In this document: piece by piece, positions 15,180 to 23,716 of the stretch
Position numbering within the stretch: position 1 is the first letter of the stretch
Layout of the letters: each line of letters opens with the position of its first letter
Source: RYN-230 sp036497945
Lineage (GTDB): Bacteria > Actinomycetota > Actinomycetes > Streptosporangiales > Streptosporangiaceae
Direction: 5' to 3'
Assembly: GCA_036497945.1 (NCBI GenBank)
Contig: DASXIN010000031.1
Span: forward strand, 9,853 to 73,852
Length of the DNA stretch: 64,000 bases
Notes under the pieces: model-generated
The model's input: only the letters and a program-made list of their open reading frames with translations
Database searches by the model: none
Told to the model about the DNA's origin: nothing
Made by a program: the position numbers and the translations under genes

Positions 15180-16697
15180 GTGCCCACACTGAATGACCTG
15201 GCCCGCCGCCACACGGTGCTGACCCGGGCGGATATCGACTGGCTGCACGCCCTGGTGTCCGACTGGCAGCTGCTGGCCGACCTGTCATTCGCCGATCTGG
15301 TGCTGTGGGCGCCGCTGCAGGACGCCTCTGGCTGGGTGGTGCTGGCCCAGATGCGCCCGACGACCGGGCCCACCACGTTCCACGACGACGCGGTGGGGAG
15401 CTTCGCGTCCACCGGCGCCCGGCCGTTCCTTGACTCGGCCCAGCGGGAGCACCGGATCTGCCGGGAGGGTGACCCGGAATGGACCCGGGGTGTGCCGGTC
15501 CGCCGCGAATCCATCCCGGTGACCAGGGAGGGCAAGGTCATCGCGGTGATCGAGCGGAGCACCAACCTGAGTTCCGCGCGCACCCCGAGCCGCCTCGAGC
15601 TGACCTATCTCAAGGGCGCGGACGACCTGGCCCAGATGGTCGCCTCCGGCATGTTCCCCTGGCCCGGGCAGCAGCCGGCCCTGGTCCGGTCGCCCCGGGT
15701 GGGCGATGGCCTGCTCCGGCTGGGCCGCAGTGGCAAGGTCAGCTACGCCAGCCCGAACGCGCTGTCCGCCTACCGCCGACTGGGCCTGACCGCCGATCTC
15801 GTCGGGGCCGAGCTTGGCCAGCTGACCGCCCGGCTGTGCGCGCCCGGCCGGCCCACCGACGATTCGCTCATGGTGACGGCCAGCGGCCGCGCGCCGCGGG
15901 AGACCGAGGTGGAGGGAAACGGCTCGGTGGTCCAGCTCCGGGCCATCCCGCTGGTGGTGAACGGCCTGCGCACCGGGGCGCTGGTGCTGGTCCGCGACGT
16001 GACCGAGCTGCGGCACCGGGAACGGGAGCTGATGACCAAGGACGCCACCATCCGGGAGATCCATCACCGGGTGAAGAACAACCTGCAGACCGTGGCCGCG
16101 CTGCTCCGGTTGCAGGCCCGCCGGATGGACGCCCCGGAAGGCCGGGCCGCCCTGGAGGAGGCGGTGCGCCGGGTCGGGTCGATCGCCACCGTGCACGAGA
16201 CGCTGTCCCACGCCCCCGAGGAGATCGTCGCTTTCGACGACGTGGCGCAGCGGGTGGCCGCCATGGCGGGCGAGGTTTCGGCGGCTGAGGCCCGGGTGAA
16301 GCCGGAGCTGCGCGGCCGGTTCGGCCAGCTTCCGTCGGCGGTGGCCACGCCGCTCGCCCTGGTCCTGGCCGAATTGCTGCAGAACGCCCTGCAGCACGGG
16401 CTGGCTCAGTGCGCGGAGGAGGGCACGGCCGGGTCACTGGAGGTGGATGTGACCCGCAGCCCGGACCGGCTCACCGTCACGGTGCAGGACAACGGCGTCG
16501 GGCTGCCCGACGAATTCGACCTCGACTCCACCACCAGCCTAGGCTTGCAGATCGTCCGCACCCTGGTGGTGTCGGAGCTGGGCGGCAAGCTGGAGGTCAA
16601 CCCGAGAGCAGGTGGCGGCACCCGGGCGGAGGTGGATCTGCCGCTGGACCGGGCTGCGCCGTTATCAGCTCCCGGGCCGGCGGCACGCCAGGCCTAG
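15180..16697 (+). CDS. pdtaS: Sensor histidine kinase PdtaS
   Basis: A 505-residue cytosolic kinase of the HisKA_2/HWE type. The N-terminal GAF-like domain starts T-L-N-D-L-A-R-R-H-T-V-L, a PAS domain follows (S-Y-A-S-P-N-A-L-S-A-Y), and the phosphoacceptor region is R-E-I-H-H-R-V-K-N-N-L-Q-T-V. The ATPase N box (L-A-E-L-L-Q-N-A-L-Q-H) and G box (D-N-G-V-G-L-P) are intact. It closely resembles M. tuberculosis PdtaS, which signals to the RNA-binding response regulator PdtaR; no pdtaR is in the window. The GTG matches the family N-terminus; an ATG 18 bases upstream is possible. It converges on whiB1, as in mycobacteria. Confidence 0.9.
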   Translation: MPTLNDLARRHTVLTRADIDWLHALVSDWQLLADLSFADLVLWAPLQDASGWVVLAQMRPTTGPTTFHDDAVGSFASTGARPFLDSAQREHRICREGDPEWTRGVPVRRESIPVTREGKVIAVIERSTNLSSARTPSRLELTYLKGADDLAQMVASGMFPWPGQQPALVRSPRVGDGLLRLGRSGKVSYASPNALSAYRRLGLTADLVGAELGQLTARLCAPGRPTDDSLMVTASGRAPRETEVEGNGSVVQLRAIPLVVNGLRTGALVLVRDVTELRHRERELMTKDATIREIHHRVKNNLQTVAALLRLQARRMDAPEGRAALEEAVRRVGSIATVHETLSHAPEEIVAFDDVAQRVAAMAGEVSAAEARVKPELRGRFGQLPSAVATPLALVLAELLQNALQHGLAQCAEEGTAGSLEVDVTRSPDRLTVTVQDNGVGLPDEFDLDSTTSLGLQIVRTLVVSELGGKLEVNPRAGGGTRAEVDLPLDRAAPLSAPGPAARQA

Positions 16698-16725
16698 GCG
16701 TGCCCGGGGTATGGCCTAGGCGTGC
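16691..16725. repeat. 13-base direct repeat covering both stop codons
   Basis: ggcctaggcgtgc occurs at 16691-16703 and 16713-16725. The first copy holds the pdtaS TAG, the second the whiB1 stop on the other strand. Each contains the palindrome CCTAGG. Confidence 0.6.
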
Positions 16726-16970
16726 GCCCGGGCCCGGATCCGGGTGGAGCGCCGCTTGAGGGCGCGCCGCTCGTCCTCGCTCATCCCGCCCCACACGCCA
16801 GCGTCCTGGCCGCTCTCGAGCGCCCACTGCAGGCAGTCCTCGACAGCGGGGCAGCGGTGGCAGACCTGCTTGGCCTCGTCGATCTGGAGTAGCGCAGGCC
16901 CGGTGTTGCCGATCGGGAAGAACAGCTCCGGGTCCACGTCACGGCAGGCGGCGTCGTGGCGCCAGTCCAT
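16716..16970 (-). CDS. whiB1: WhiB1 (WblE) iron-sulfur transcription regulator
   Basis: An 84-residue WhiB protein. The four cluster cysteines are C9, C37, C40 and C46, and the G-V-W-G-G turn with the basic tail K-R-R-S-T-R-I-R-A-R is complete. The start M-D-W-R-H and the segment D-P-E-L-F-F-P match WhiB1/WblE, an essential NO-sensitive 4Fe-4S regulator that binds the principal sigma factor. GAGGAG lies seven bases before the ATG. A CRP-like site is found 36 bases upstream, as reported for the mycobacterial gene. Confidence 0.93.
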   Translation of the reverse strand: MDWRHDAACRDVDPELFFPIGNTGPALLQIDEAKQVCHRCPAVEDCLQWALESGQDAGVWGGMSEDERRALKRRSTRIRARAHA

Positions 16971-17005
16971 GCGACCACTCCTCATTAGCGGCCCCGGCTC
17001 AGGCT

Positions 17006-17021
17006 TGTGAATGGTTTCACG
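17006..17021. promoter_or_regulatory. CRP-like binding site upstream of whiB1
   Basis: TGTGA-ATGGTT-TCACG differs from the CRP consensus TGTGA-N6-TCACA at one base and ends 35 bases before the whiB1 start. The mycobacterial whiB1 promoter is known to be CRP-controlled; conservation here is inferred. Confidence 0.55.
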
Positions 17022-17036
17022 AGCCGGTCCATATGT

Positions 17037-17056
17037 CGGGAGCGGTGCAGCTCCCG
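17037..17056. repeat. Hairpin-forming inverted repeat
   Basis: CGGGAGC-GGTGCA-GCTCCCG in the 310-base whiB1/lipid-kinase spacer (16971-17280). The rest of this spacer is less GC-rich, with a TTGTATATCTAT stretch near 17060, and I see no gene in it. Confidence 0.4.
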
Positions 17057-17280
17057 GGGTTTGTATATCTATGCACGCGAGTCAGCGGCCCCCGCTTGAC
17101 TCCGGTTCGCGGTCCCGTGTTACCAGGACGCCAGAACGTACCAGCTGACGGCGCACAGCACCGCTCACCCGAACCGGGTTCTAGCCTGTCAAGACGAGCA
17201 ATCAAACGCAAGACTATTTGGCAAAGGTTCGGCCGGATTTCCGTGTCAGATGCCTCACATCAGCCACCGTTCCGGGTCTG

Positions 17281-18219
17281 TCACGCAATTACCCGCAGAG
17301 CACCGGGAACAGACCCAAACCTGACCCGCTCGTGCTCGCCCACGTACTCACCGTCCACCTGCAGTGCCACCGGCCTGCTGGCCGAGATCACGAACTCCGG
17401 CTGGTCGTGCAGGCTGAGCACGTCCCGGCCGCTGGGTGGGTCAGGCCGGCTGGCGAACATCTGCCGCAACGCGTTCAGTGTGCCGGCGGTGCGCAGCCGG
17501 CGCAGCGCGAACAGGTCGAGGCCGGTATCGAAATCCGCCGCCGGGCTCGGGTTGACCGGGCGGCGGCCCAGGTAGGTCCACGGCGCGGTGTTGGACACGA
17601 TGCTGAAGAACAGGTGCCCGACCGGGGGCTGGCCGTGGCACTCCAGGGTCAGCGCCGGGTGGCGCCGGTCGGTGACGGTGTAGAACTGGCGGAGCGCGGT
17701 CCACAGGTACAGCCGCGGCGTGACTGACCGGCCGCGGGCCCGCAGCCCCTCGATGACCCGGACCACCTCGGCGTCCAGGCCCAGCCCAGCGTTGAACGTG
17801 AAGTACCGGCTGGACCGGCCGCCCGGGTCGATGCGGCCCAGCCCGAGGCGCCGCGACCGGCCCGCTTCCAGCGCCTCGATGACCCGCCCGGTGGCGTCCA
17901 CCGGGTCGGTGGGCAGCCCGAGCGACCGGGTGAACACGTTGGCGTTACCGCCGGGCAGCGCGGCCAGCGCGGGCGCCGGGCCGTTCCGGTCCAGCAGCAG
18001 CCCGTTGACCGCCTCGTTGACCGTGCCGTCACCACCCAGCGTGAGGACCAGCTGGTGACCGCCGGCCGCGGCCGTCCGGGCCAGGCTGGCCGCGTGACCC
18101 CGGTAGCGTGTCTGCACGACTTCCAGATCCATCTGGGAGGCGAGGGCGTGCGTGATGACCTCCCGGCGTAGCTGGGTCGTCGAAGTGGCCCGCGGGTTGA
18201 CAATGAGGAGCGCACGCAC
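17281..18219 (-). CDS. Diacylglycerol-kinase-family lipid kinase
   Basis: A 312-residue kinase of the DAGK/NAD-kinase fold. The start region L-L-I-V-N-P-R-A-T-S and the nucleotide motif T-L-G-G-D-G-T-V-N-E-A-V-N-G are intact, followed by A-L-P-G-G-N-A-N-V-F-T-R. Such actinobacterial proteins phosphorylate diacylglycerol or related lipids. The GTG start directly before R-A-L-L-I-V-N-P was chosen since the longer frame adds 26 low-information residues. It is divergent from a small membrane protein gene 35 bases away. Confidence 0.85.
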   Translation of the reverse strand: MRALLIVNPRATSTTQLRREVITHALASQMDLEVVQTRYRGHAASLARTAAAGGHQLVLTLGGDGTVNEAVNGLLLDRNGPAPALAALPGGNANVFTRSLGLPTDPVDATGRVIEALEAGRSRRLGLGRIDPGGRSSRYFTFNAGLGLDAEVVRVIEGLRARGRSVTPRLYLWTALRQFYTVTDRRHPALTLECHGQPPVGHLFFSIVSNTAPWTYLGRRPVNPSPAADFDTGLDLFALRRLRTAGTLNALRQMFASRPDPPSGRDVLSLHDQPEFVISASRPVALQVDGEYVGEHERVRFGSVPGALRVIA

Positions 18220-18254
18220 GCGCTCAGGGTAGCTAGGCACGGAGGATGCTGGAG

Positions 18255-18659
18255 ATGCGGGAGAGGCCGTCGAGCCTGCTTGGTGCGGCGGGAGCACAGG
18301 CAGCCGAGGCTGTCATCGTGCTGGTGGCCAGCGTGCTGTCCGGGGTGGACACGGCGGCCGGCAAGTCTTACCAGACCGGCAGCGGGGTCGCGCTGACCAT
18401 CATCGGGGTGGCCACCGCCGGTGTACTGGCCTGGATAGCCGTGGGGCTGGCCCGGGCGCGGCGGTGGACCCGGACGCCCGCGCTGCTGACCCAGCTGTTC
18501 GTCGGGATCGTCGGCATCTACCTGGTGCAGGGGCACCGGTACGCGTGGGGTGTGCCGTGCCTGGTGCTGGCGGCCGGCGGCTTCGTGGCGCTGCTCGTCC
18601 CGGCGAGCCTGCGCGCGCTGGGCGGCCGGCCGGCGTCGCCCAGCCAGCCGCCGCGCTGA
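18255..18659 (+). CDS. Small integral membrane protein, unknown function
   Basis: A 134-residue protein with four hydrophobic helices (about residues 12-32, 45-65, 72-92 and 96-116) and a Pro/Ser-rich tail. No recognisable domain. GGAGG lies nine bases before the chosen ATG; an ATG three codons earlier abuts the ribosome site and is less likely. Its stop lies nine bases from the stop of the convergent sigF. Confidence 0.65.
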   Translation: MRERPSSLLGAAGAQAAEAVIVLVASVLSGVDTAAGKSYQTGSGVALTIIGVATAGVLAWIAVGLARARRWTRTPALLTQLFVGIVGIYLVQGHRYAWGVPCLVLAAGGFVALLVPASLRALGGRPASPSQPPR

Positions 18660-18668
18660 TCCGGGCGG

Positions 18669-19568
18669 TCAGTCCTCGGCGGTCAGGCCATCCCGGAGCT
18701 GGGCCAGCGTCCTGGCCAGCAGCCGGGACACGTGCATCTGGGAGATACCGAGCTCGCTGGCGATCTGCGACTGGGTCATGTTGCCGAAGAAGCGCAGCAG
18801 CAGGATGCGCTTCTCCCGGCTGGGCAGCTGCTCGAGCAGCGGCTTGAGCGACTCCCGGTACTCCACTCCCTCCAGGGCGTCATCCAGCATGCCGAGCGAC
18901 TCGGCCACCGCGGGCGCGTCGTCGTCCCCGGAGTCCGGGGCATCCAGCGACACGGTGGAGTAGGCGTTGGCCGACTCCAGGCCCTCCAGCACCTCTTCTT
19001 CGGTCATCTGCAGGTGCGCGGCGATCTCCGCGACGGTGGGCGCCCGGCCCTCACGCTGGGCCAGGTCGCCGATGGCCTTGGTCAGCGCGAGCTTGAGCTC
19101 CTGGAGCCGCCGCGGCACCCGGACCGCCCAGCCCTTGTCGCGGAAGTGCCGCTTGATCTCCCCCACGATGGTGGGGGTGGCGTAGGTGGAGAACTCCACC
19201 CCGCGGGCCAGGTCGAACCGGTCGATCGACTTGATCAGGCCGATCGTGGCCACCTGGGTCAGGTCGTCGAGCCATTCGCCGCGGTTGCGGAACCGCCGGG
19301 CCAGGTACTCCACCAGCGGCAGGTGCAGCTCGACCAGCTCGCCGCGGATGCGCAGCCGTTCCGCGTCACCCTGGGGCAGCACAGCCAGCCGCTCGAAGAG
19401 CTCCCGGGCCCGCCCCCGGTCCGGGACCGCGTGCTGGATCCGTGCCGTGGCGGTGAGGCCGGAGTCAGCCACCTGCACCTCGATATCGGCGGCCACCTCG
19501 GCGTCGATATCGTTGGTCACCCCAGCCTCCATCTTCTGCGGCACCCGGACCTCGATTTCCTCGGTCAC
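18669..19568 (-). CDS. SigB/SigF-family stress sigma factor
   Basis: A 299-residue RNA polymerase sigma factor of the SigB/F/G group. Region 2 includes H-L-P-L-V-E-Y-L-A-R-R-F, D-D-L-T-Q-V-A-T-I-G-L-I-K-S-I-D-R-F-D and G-V-E-F-S-T-Y-A-T-P-T-I-V-G-E-I; region 3 has V-R-V-P-R-R-L-Q-E; region 4 ends Q-S-Q-I-A-S-E-L-G-I-S-Q-M-H-V-S-R-L-L. The first 40 residues are acidic and longer than usual. Its GTG start overlaps the stop of the upstream rsbW-like anti-sigma gene (GTGA), the classic partner-switching arrangement. No anti-anti-sigma gene is adjacent. Confidence 0.9.
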   Translation of the reverse strand: MTEEIEVRVPQKMEAGVTNDIDAEVAADIEVQVADSGLTATARIQHAVPDRGRARELFERLAVLPQGDAERLRIRGELVELHLPLVEYLARRFRNRGEWLDDLTQVATIGLIKSIDRFDLARGVEFSTYATPTIVGEIKRHFRDKGWAVRVPRRLQELKLALTKAIGDLAQREGRAPTVAEIAAHLQMTEEEVLEGLESANAYSTVSLDAPDSGDDDAPAVAESLGMLDDALEGVEYRESLKPLLEQLPSREKRILLLRFFGNMTQSQIASELGISQMHVSRLLARTLAQLRDGLTAED

Positions 19569-20023
19569 CCGGACCTCGACAGCTCGCGGGTCTTGCGCAG
19601 CATGACCGTCAGCCGGTCGTCCGGTCCGGCCCAGGCGTCCACGCTCCCGGCCAGGGCGGAGAGCACCGTCCAGGCGAAGGTGTCCCGGGCGGGCAGCTGG
19701 GCCCGCTGGCTGGGCACTGACACGGTAATGGTCACGCTGTCCTCGGCCAGGGTGAAGTCGCAGTCCAGGTCAGCCCCGGGGATGGCCTGGCTGAGCAGCA
19801 GGCCGCACGCCTCGTCCACCGCGATACGCAGGTCCTCGATCTCATCCAGGGTGAAGTCGAGGCGAGCGGCCAGGCCAGCGGTGGCCGTGCGGAGCACGGA
19901 CAAGTAGGCGCCCTCGGCGGGCATCCGGATCGTCACCCGGTCTTCCGCCGCTGGGGTCGCCGGTTCGTCGCGTACCGCGGTGGGCACGGCCGCAGCCGCC
20001 GGCGCGGTCGTCTCTTCCGTCAC
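19565..20023 (-). CDS. RsbW-like anti-sigma kinase
   Basis: A 152-residue GHKL ATPase-fold protein. The N box appears as E-D-L-R-I-A-V-D-E-A-C-G-L-L-L, the usual D/E-x-x-x-A-V-x-E-A pattern of RsbW/SpoIIAB-type anti-sigma factors. The first 28 residues are Ala/Pro/Thr-rich. GGGAGG lies seven bases before the GTG start. The gene is coupled to the downstream sigma factor by a four-base overlap. The 292 bases upstream (20024-20315) contain no gene I can support. Confidence 0.85.
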   Translation of the reverse strand: MTEETTAPAAAAVPTAVRDEPATPAAEDRVTIRMPAEGAYLSVLRTATAGLAARLDFTLDEIEDLRIAVDEACGLLLSQAIPGADLDCDFTLAEDSVTITVSVPSQRAQLPARDTFAWTVLSALAGSVDAWAGPDDRLTVMLRKTRELSRSG

Positions 20024-20315
20024 GTTCGTCCTCCCGTACCGCCAGCCATCCCGCGCTGCCAGCGGCCGTCGCTGTGTTGACTTGCAACCTACCGTCCGCG
20101 GCGGGCGGCGCTGACGCGGCGCCCCGTGAAGTGATCACGCAATCTCGGCTGACCAGGGCACAATCACCGCAGGCCGGGCACAGATCGCCGCCAGGTCGGC
20201 CGCCGCGGCCGCGGGCCGGCTTACCCGCCAGCATGCCAGAGGCCGCGCGGGCAGTGGCCCGCGCTGCCTCGGCAAAGCGGCAACCGCCGAAGTTCCCGGC
20301 TGTCCAGCTCGCTGG

Positions 20316-20729
20316 TCAGCCCTGCTTCGTCTCCCAGAAGATCTTGCTGATCTCGTCGATCTTGGCCAGCAGCGCGTCCGCGGTGGCCACGTCGGTGCTG
20401 CTCTTGGTCCCGCCCGGCCCCCCGCCGGCCATCTTGGTGGCCTCGTTGAACAGCTGGTTGAGCTGCGGGTACTTCTCGAAGTGCGGCGGCTTGAAGTAGT
20501 CCGTCCACAGCACCCACAGGTGATGCTTGACCAGGTCCGACCGCTGCTCCTTGATAAGCAGCGCGCGGGTCTGGTACGCCGGGTCCGAGCTGTCGTTGTA
20601 CTTCTGGATGATGGCCTTGACGGACTCGGCCTCGATCCGTGCCTGGGCCGGGTCGTACACGCCGCACGGGAGGTCACAGTGTGCGTGCGCGATGGTCTTC
20701 GGCTCAAGGAGACGTGCCAGCAGTCTCAT
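20316..20729 (-). CDS. sodN: Nickel superoxide dismutase
   Basis: Ni-SOD precursor of 137 residues. The propeptide of 16 residues (M-R-L-L-A-R-L-L-E-P-K-T...) ends before the nickel hook H-C-D-L-P-C-G-V-Y, in which the new N-terminal His and the two Cys bind nickel after cleavage. The rest (Y-D-P-A-Q-A-R-I-E-A-E-S, K-H-H-L, D-Y-F-K-P-P-H-F-E, F-W-E-T-K at the end) is fully conserved. A short Gly-rich insertion G-G-G-P-G-G lies near residue 113. The protease needed for cleavage, sodX, is divergent 83 bases away. Confidence 0.97.
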   Translation of the reverse strand: MRLLARLLEPKTIAHAHCDLPCGVYDPAQARIEAESVKAIIQKYNDSSDPAYQTRALLIKEQRSDLVKHHLWVLWTDYFKPPHFEKYPQLNQLFNEATKMAGGGPGGTKSSTDVATADALLAKIDEISKIFWETKQG

Positions 20730-20812
20730 TGATCCCCTTCTCTCATGTCGGATCATGGGTACCCGGGAACCGACACTACCCCGTTGGTCTCAGCCGGAAC
20801 GTGGGAGGGCAG

Positions 20813-21217
20813 ATGCGCTGGCCGCTATCGACGGTTGCGGTCGTGGAGCAGTCCATGGCGCCGGCCCTGCGGCCCGGTGACTGGCTGCTCGTCTGGCGCG
20901 GCCTGCGGTCTGGCCGGCCGCCCCGGGTCCGGCCGGGCCAGATCGTCGTAGCCCGCCATCCGGACCGCGCGGACTTCCTGCTCGTGAAGCGGGCGGTGCG
21001 GCGGGCGGAGGGCGGCTGGTGGCTGGGGTCCGACAACCCCGGCGCCGGGGCGGTGGACAGCCGGTCCTTCGGGGCGGTACCTGGCCCGCTCATCCGCGGC
21101 CGGGTGTTGCTGCGCTACCGCCGTGGCCGGGCCGCCCGGGAACCGGCGGCAGGGGCCAGAACAGCCGAGGACCCCCGTCCCCAGGAGCGGGGCGGAGGTC
21201 CTCGGACCGACGGTTAG
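20813..21217 (+). CDS. sodX: Ni-SOD maturation protease SodX
   Basis: A 134-residue S26-type signal-peptidase-like protease that removes the SodN propeptide. The catalytic serine is in E-Q-S-M-A-P at residue 14 and the lysine in F-L-L-V-K-R-A-V near residue 60; the S-D-N-P-G-A motif follows. GGGAGG lies four bases before the ATG. The last 25 residues are a Pro/Arg/Gly-rich tail encoded by a hairpin sequence, so that tail may be the by-product of a terminator. Divergence from sodN is the family's standard arrangement. Confidence 0.93.
   Translation: MRWPLSTVAVVEQSMAPALRPGDWLLVWRGLRSGRPPRVRPGQIVVARHPDRADFLLVKRAVRRAEGGWWLGSDNPGAGAVDSRSFGAVPGPLIRGRVLLRYRRGRAAREPAAGARTAEDPRPQERGGGPRTDG
21166..21204. 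terminator. Long hairpin at the sodX / permease convergence
   Basis: CGAGGACC...CCCC pairs with GGGGCGGAGGTCCTCG, about 16 base pairs with two mismatches or wobbles. It lies within the last codons of sodX and 18 bases from the stop of the convergent permease: a likely bidirectional terminator. Confidence 0.5.
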
Positions 21218-21221
21218 TTGG

Positions 21222-22886
21222 TTAGTGGGGGTTGCGCTCGGGCGGCTCTTCCCCGGCCTGCCGTCCGACCAGGTTCAGCATCTCTTCCCTGGGCAGCTTG
21301 GTGGCCATGGCCCAGTAGTAGATGATCAGGCTGAACACGGCAACGACCACTATGTCCCACCAGAACGGGATGTTGAAGGTGTTTGTTGGCGCCTTCGCCG
21401 CCGGCGTACTGGCCACGGGGAACTGGCCCTGCCAGGAGATGACGCCCATGCCGAGCAGCCACACCGGCAGCCACACCGCCGACTTCCAGTCCAGCGGCGG
21501 CCGGTTCTGGTCGAACGCCATCGAGATGCCGATGAGCACGTACCCGATCACCAGCACGATGCCGAGCTTCCAGACCACAATGAAGCCCGACCAGTAGATG
21601 AGCAGGTCGGCGACGACGAACGCGGCCGGGGCGAGCACCATCGCGGCTGGCATGCGGTACGGCCGGTTTGCGTCCGGCACCTGCCCGCGGAAGGCACCCA
21701 GGGACAGCGGCGCGCCCGCGTACATCAGCACGCTCGCGCCGGTGATGATGCCTACCAGCGAGCGCCAGCTCGGGAACGGCAGCAGGAAGAGCAGCCCGAA
21801 CAGGAACGCGAAGATCAGCCCGACCCACGGAATGCCGGTGGCGTTGGTCCTGCCGAAGAACTGCGGGGCGTACCGGTTTCTGGCCAGGCCGTAGCTGACC
21901 CGCGAGGTTCCGGTCACGTAGATGAGGCCGGTGCCGGACGGGGAGATGAACGCGTCGACCCGCAGGATGTGCGCCAGCCAGGCGAACCCGGCCAGGGCCG
22001 CGACACCGGCGAACGGCCCCTCGATGACGAGGGGGTTGGTGATGTGCTGGAGCCCGTGAGGTATCTGGTCCGGGGGAATCGCGCCGATGAACGCGACCTG
22101 CAGCAGGGTGTAGATCACGGTGCCGATGAGGACTGCGATGATGATCGCCCGCGGCAGGTTGCGCCCCGGGTTCTTGATCTCGCCGGCCAGCTGGTCGGCC
22201 TGCTCGAACCCGGAGTAGGCGAAGATGATGCCGGCCAGCGGGAGCGCCGCGAACAGGCCATGGACCCCGCCCGGCATGAAGCCCGCTCCTCCGGCGGTGA
22301 AGTTGCCGCCGTGGAACTTGGTCAGCAGCACGATGATGGCGAGGACCGGGACCGCGACCTTCCACCACGTGATGGCGCTGTTCACCCTGGCGAAGATACG
22401 CATGGCCAGGAAGTTGACCGCGGTGAAGATCGCCATCAGGATGATGGTGATCACCAATCCGAGCCCGGTGATCTTGCCCGTCGTCGTGTTGAACAGGCCG
22501 TGCCAGTAGTACGCCGCGTACTGGATGAACGCATAGCATTCGATGGGCGCGATCGTGACTGCCTGGACGTACGAGAAGAAGCCGAACCCGATGCCGGCCA
22601 CGCTGCCGAACGCGAAGTGCGGGAACCTGGCCGTTCCGCCGGAGACGGGGTACATCGCGCCGAGTTCGGCGTGGCAGAGGGCCAGGACGATAACCACGAC
22701 TCCGGCGATGACCCAGTCCAGGACCGCGGCCCCGCCTATCAGCAGTGCGGCGGTCAGCGGGGCGAACAGCCAGCCCGAGCCGATGATCGAAGTCTCGGAT
22801 GCCCAGGTTGCGCCGATCAGCCCCATTTCTCGTTTGAGACCGACGTCTGCCGGCCTCGTAGTGGTAGCTACCGACTCAGTTGCCAT
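21222..22886 (-). CDS. APC-superfamily amino-acid permease
   Basis: A 554-residue transporter with about 12-14 transmembrane helices. The first helix carries I-I-G-S-G-W-L-F-A, the unwound substrate-binding G-S-G-type motif of the APC family, and helix 6 has A-Y-S-G-F-E-Q-A-D-Q-L-A-G-E. Both termini are charged. Substrate cannot be read from sequence; proteins with this pattern import amino acids or polyamines. The ATG start is without a strong ribosome site. The CGNR regulator gene lies upstream on the same strand, and an ATACGTAT palindrome occurs at 23025-23032 in the 260-base gap between them. Confidence 0.85.
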   Translation of the reverse strand: MATESVATTTRPADVGLKREMGLIGATWASETSIIGSGWLFAPLTAALLIGGAAVLDWVIAGVVVIVLALCHAELGAMYPVSGGTARFPHFAFGSVAGIGFGFFSYVQAVTIAPIECYAFIQYAAYYWHGLFNTTTGKITGLGLVITIILMAIFTAVNFLAMRIFARVNSAITWWKVAVPVLAIIVLLTKFHGGNFTAGGAGFMPGGVHGLFAALPLAGIIFAYSGFEQADQLAGEIKNPGRNLPRAIIIAVLIGTVIYTLLQVAFIGAIPPDQIPHGLQHITNPLVIEGPFAGVAALAGFAWLAHILRVDAFISPSGTGLIYVTGTSRVSYGLARNRYAPQFFGRTNATGIPWVGLIFAFLFGLLFLLPFPSWRSLVGIITGASVLMYAGAPLSLGAFRGQVPDANRPYRMPAAMVLAPAAFVVADLLIYWSGFIVVWKLGIVLVIGYVLIGISMAFDQNRPPLDWKSAVWLPVWLLGMGVISWQGQFPVASTPAAKAPTNTFNIPFWWDIVVVAVFSLIIYYWAMATKLPREEMLNLVGRQAGEEPPERNPH

Positions 22887-23146
22887 GCTCGAACCTTCTT
22901 CCGGGTCCGCATACGTGGGCCATACGGCCGTGGAGTAGGGCTCATGGTAATGATCGTCAAACAGCCTGAGAAGAAGTCGACGGCTTCATTTCGGTAACGC
23001 GGATTACGATCCGTTCGCACTGACATACGTATTGTTGCCCATCGTGGCGGCCCGGGCGGCCATGGTTAACCGCAGGTGAGAGACGGATAGCCGCGAAACA
23101 GCGGGAATCCGCGGCTGCGGCGGGCCGTACCCGGGGTTACCGGGAC

Positions 23147-23716
23147 TCAGATGGCGGCGTGGGACGCCGGGCCGGTTTCCTTGCGCCGCCGGTCGCGGAG
23201 CGCGGTCACCGTAGCCGGGCCCGCGCAGCGGTCCCCGCAGTAACTCTGCGACCGGCCCGGGGTCAGGTCCACGAAGACGTTGCCGCAGGACGCGGCCTCG
23301 CACCGGCGGAGCCGGTCGGTGCCCAGCTCGGTGACCACCCGGGTCAGGCCGAGCACCGCACCGGCCGCGTACTGGTCGGCTGCTGAGCCGCTCTCGGCAT
23401 GATGCAGGTGCCAGGACTGGCCGTCATGCCGGGCGATCTCCGGGTGGATCGGGTGCCGGGCGAGCAGCGCGTTCAGCCGGGTGGCGGCGTCCTCGTCGTT
23501 CCCGGCGATGCAGGCGGCGAAGATGAGCCGGAGCTCGGTGCGCAACTGCCGGAGTGCGTCCAGGTCGCCCGGGGCAATCCGGGCACACAGATAAGCCCGG
23601 TCCGCCGTCAAGGCGCGATACGCCTCGATGGTGGCGAGCTCATCGTGGCGGCCATCGCCAGCGTCGCCCGTGTTGACCAAGCGCACCGCCAGCTCGGCGT
23701 AGGAGGTGAGATCCAC
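23147..23716 (-). CDS. CGNR zinc-finger/ABATE-domain protein
   Basis: A 189-residue protein with an N-terminal stress-induced ABATE domain (R-L-V-N-T at residue 12) and the C-terminal CGNR finger, seen as R-R-C-E-A-A-S-C-G-N-V-F-V-D followed by S-Y-C-G-D-R-C. These are probable transcription regulators common in actinobacteria. It precedes the permease gene on the same strand and could control it. The start is the ATG of M-D-L-T-S-Y. Confidence 0.82.
   Translation of the reverse strand: MDLTSYAELAVRLVNTGDAGDGRHDELATIEAYRALTADRAYLCARIAPGDLDALRQLRTELRLIFAACIAGNDEDAATRLNALLARHPIHPEIARHDGQSWHLHHAESGSAADQYAAGAVLGLTRVVTELGTDRLRRCEAASCGNVFVDLTPGRSQSYCGDRCAGPATVTALRDRRRKETGPASHAAI

Noticed and set aside
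17060..17165. A possible tRNA-like segment with GGTTCG in the whiB1 upstream region
   Set aside because: No acceptor stem or anticodon arm can be paired around it.
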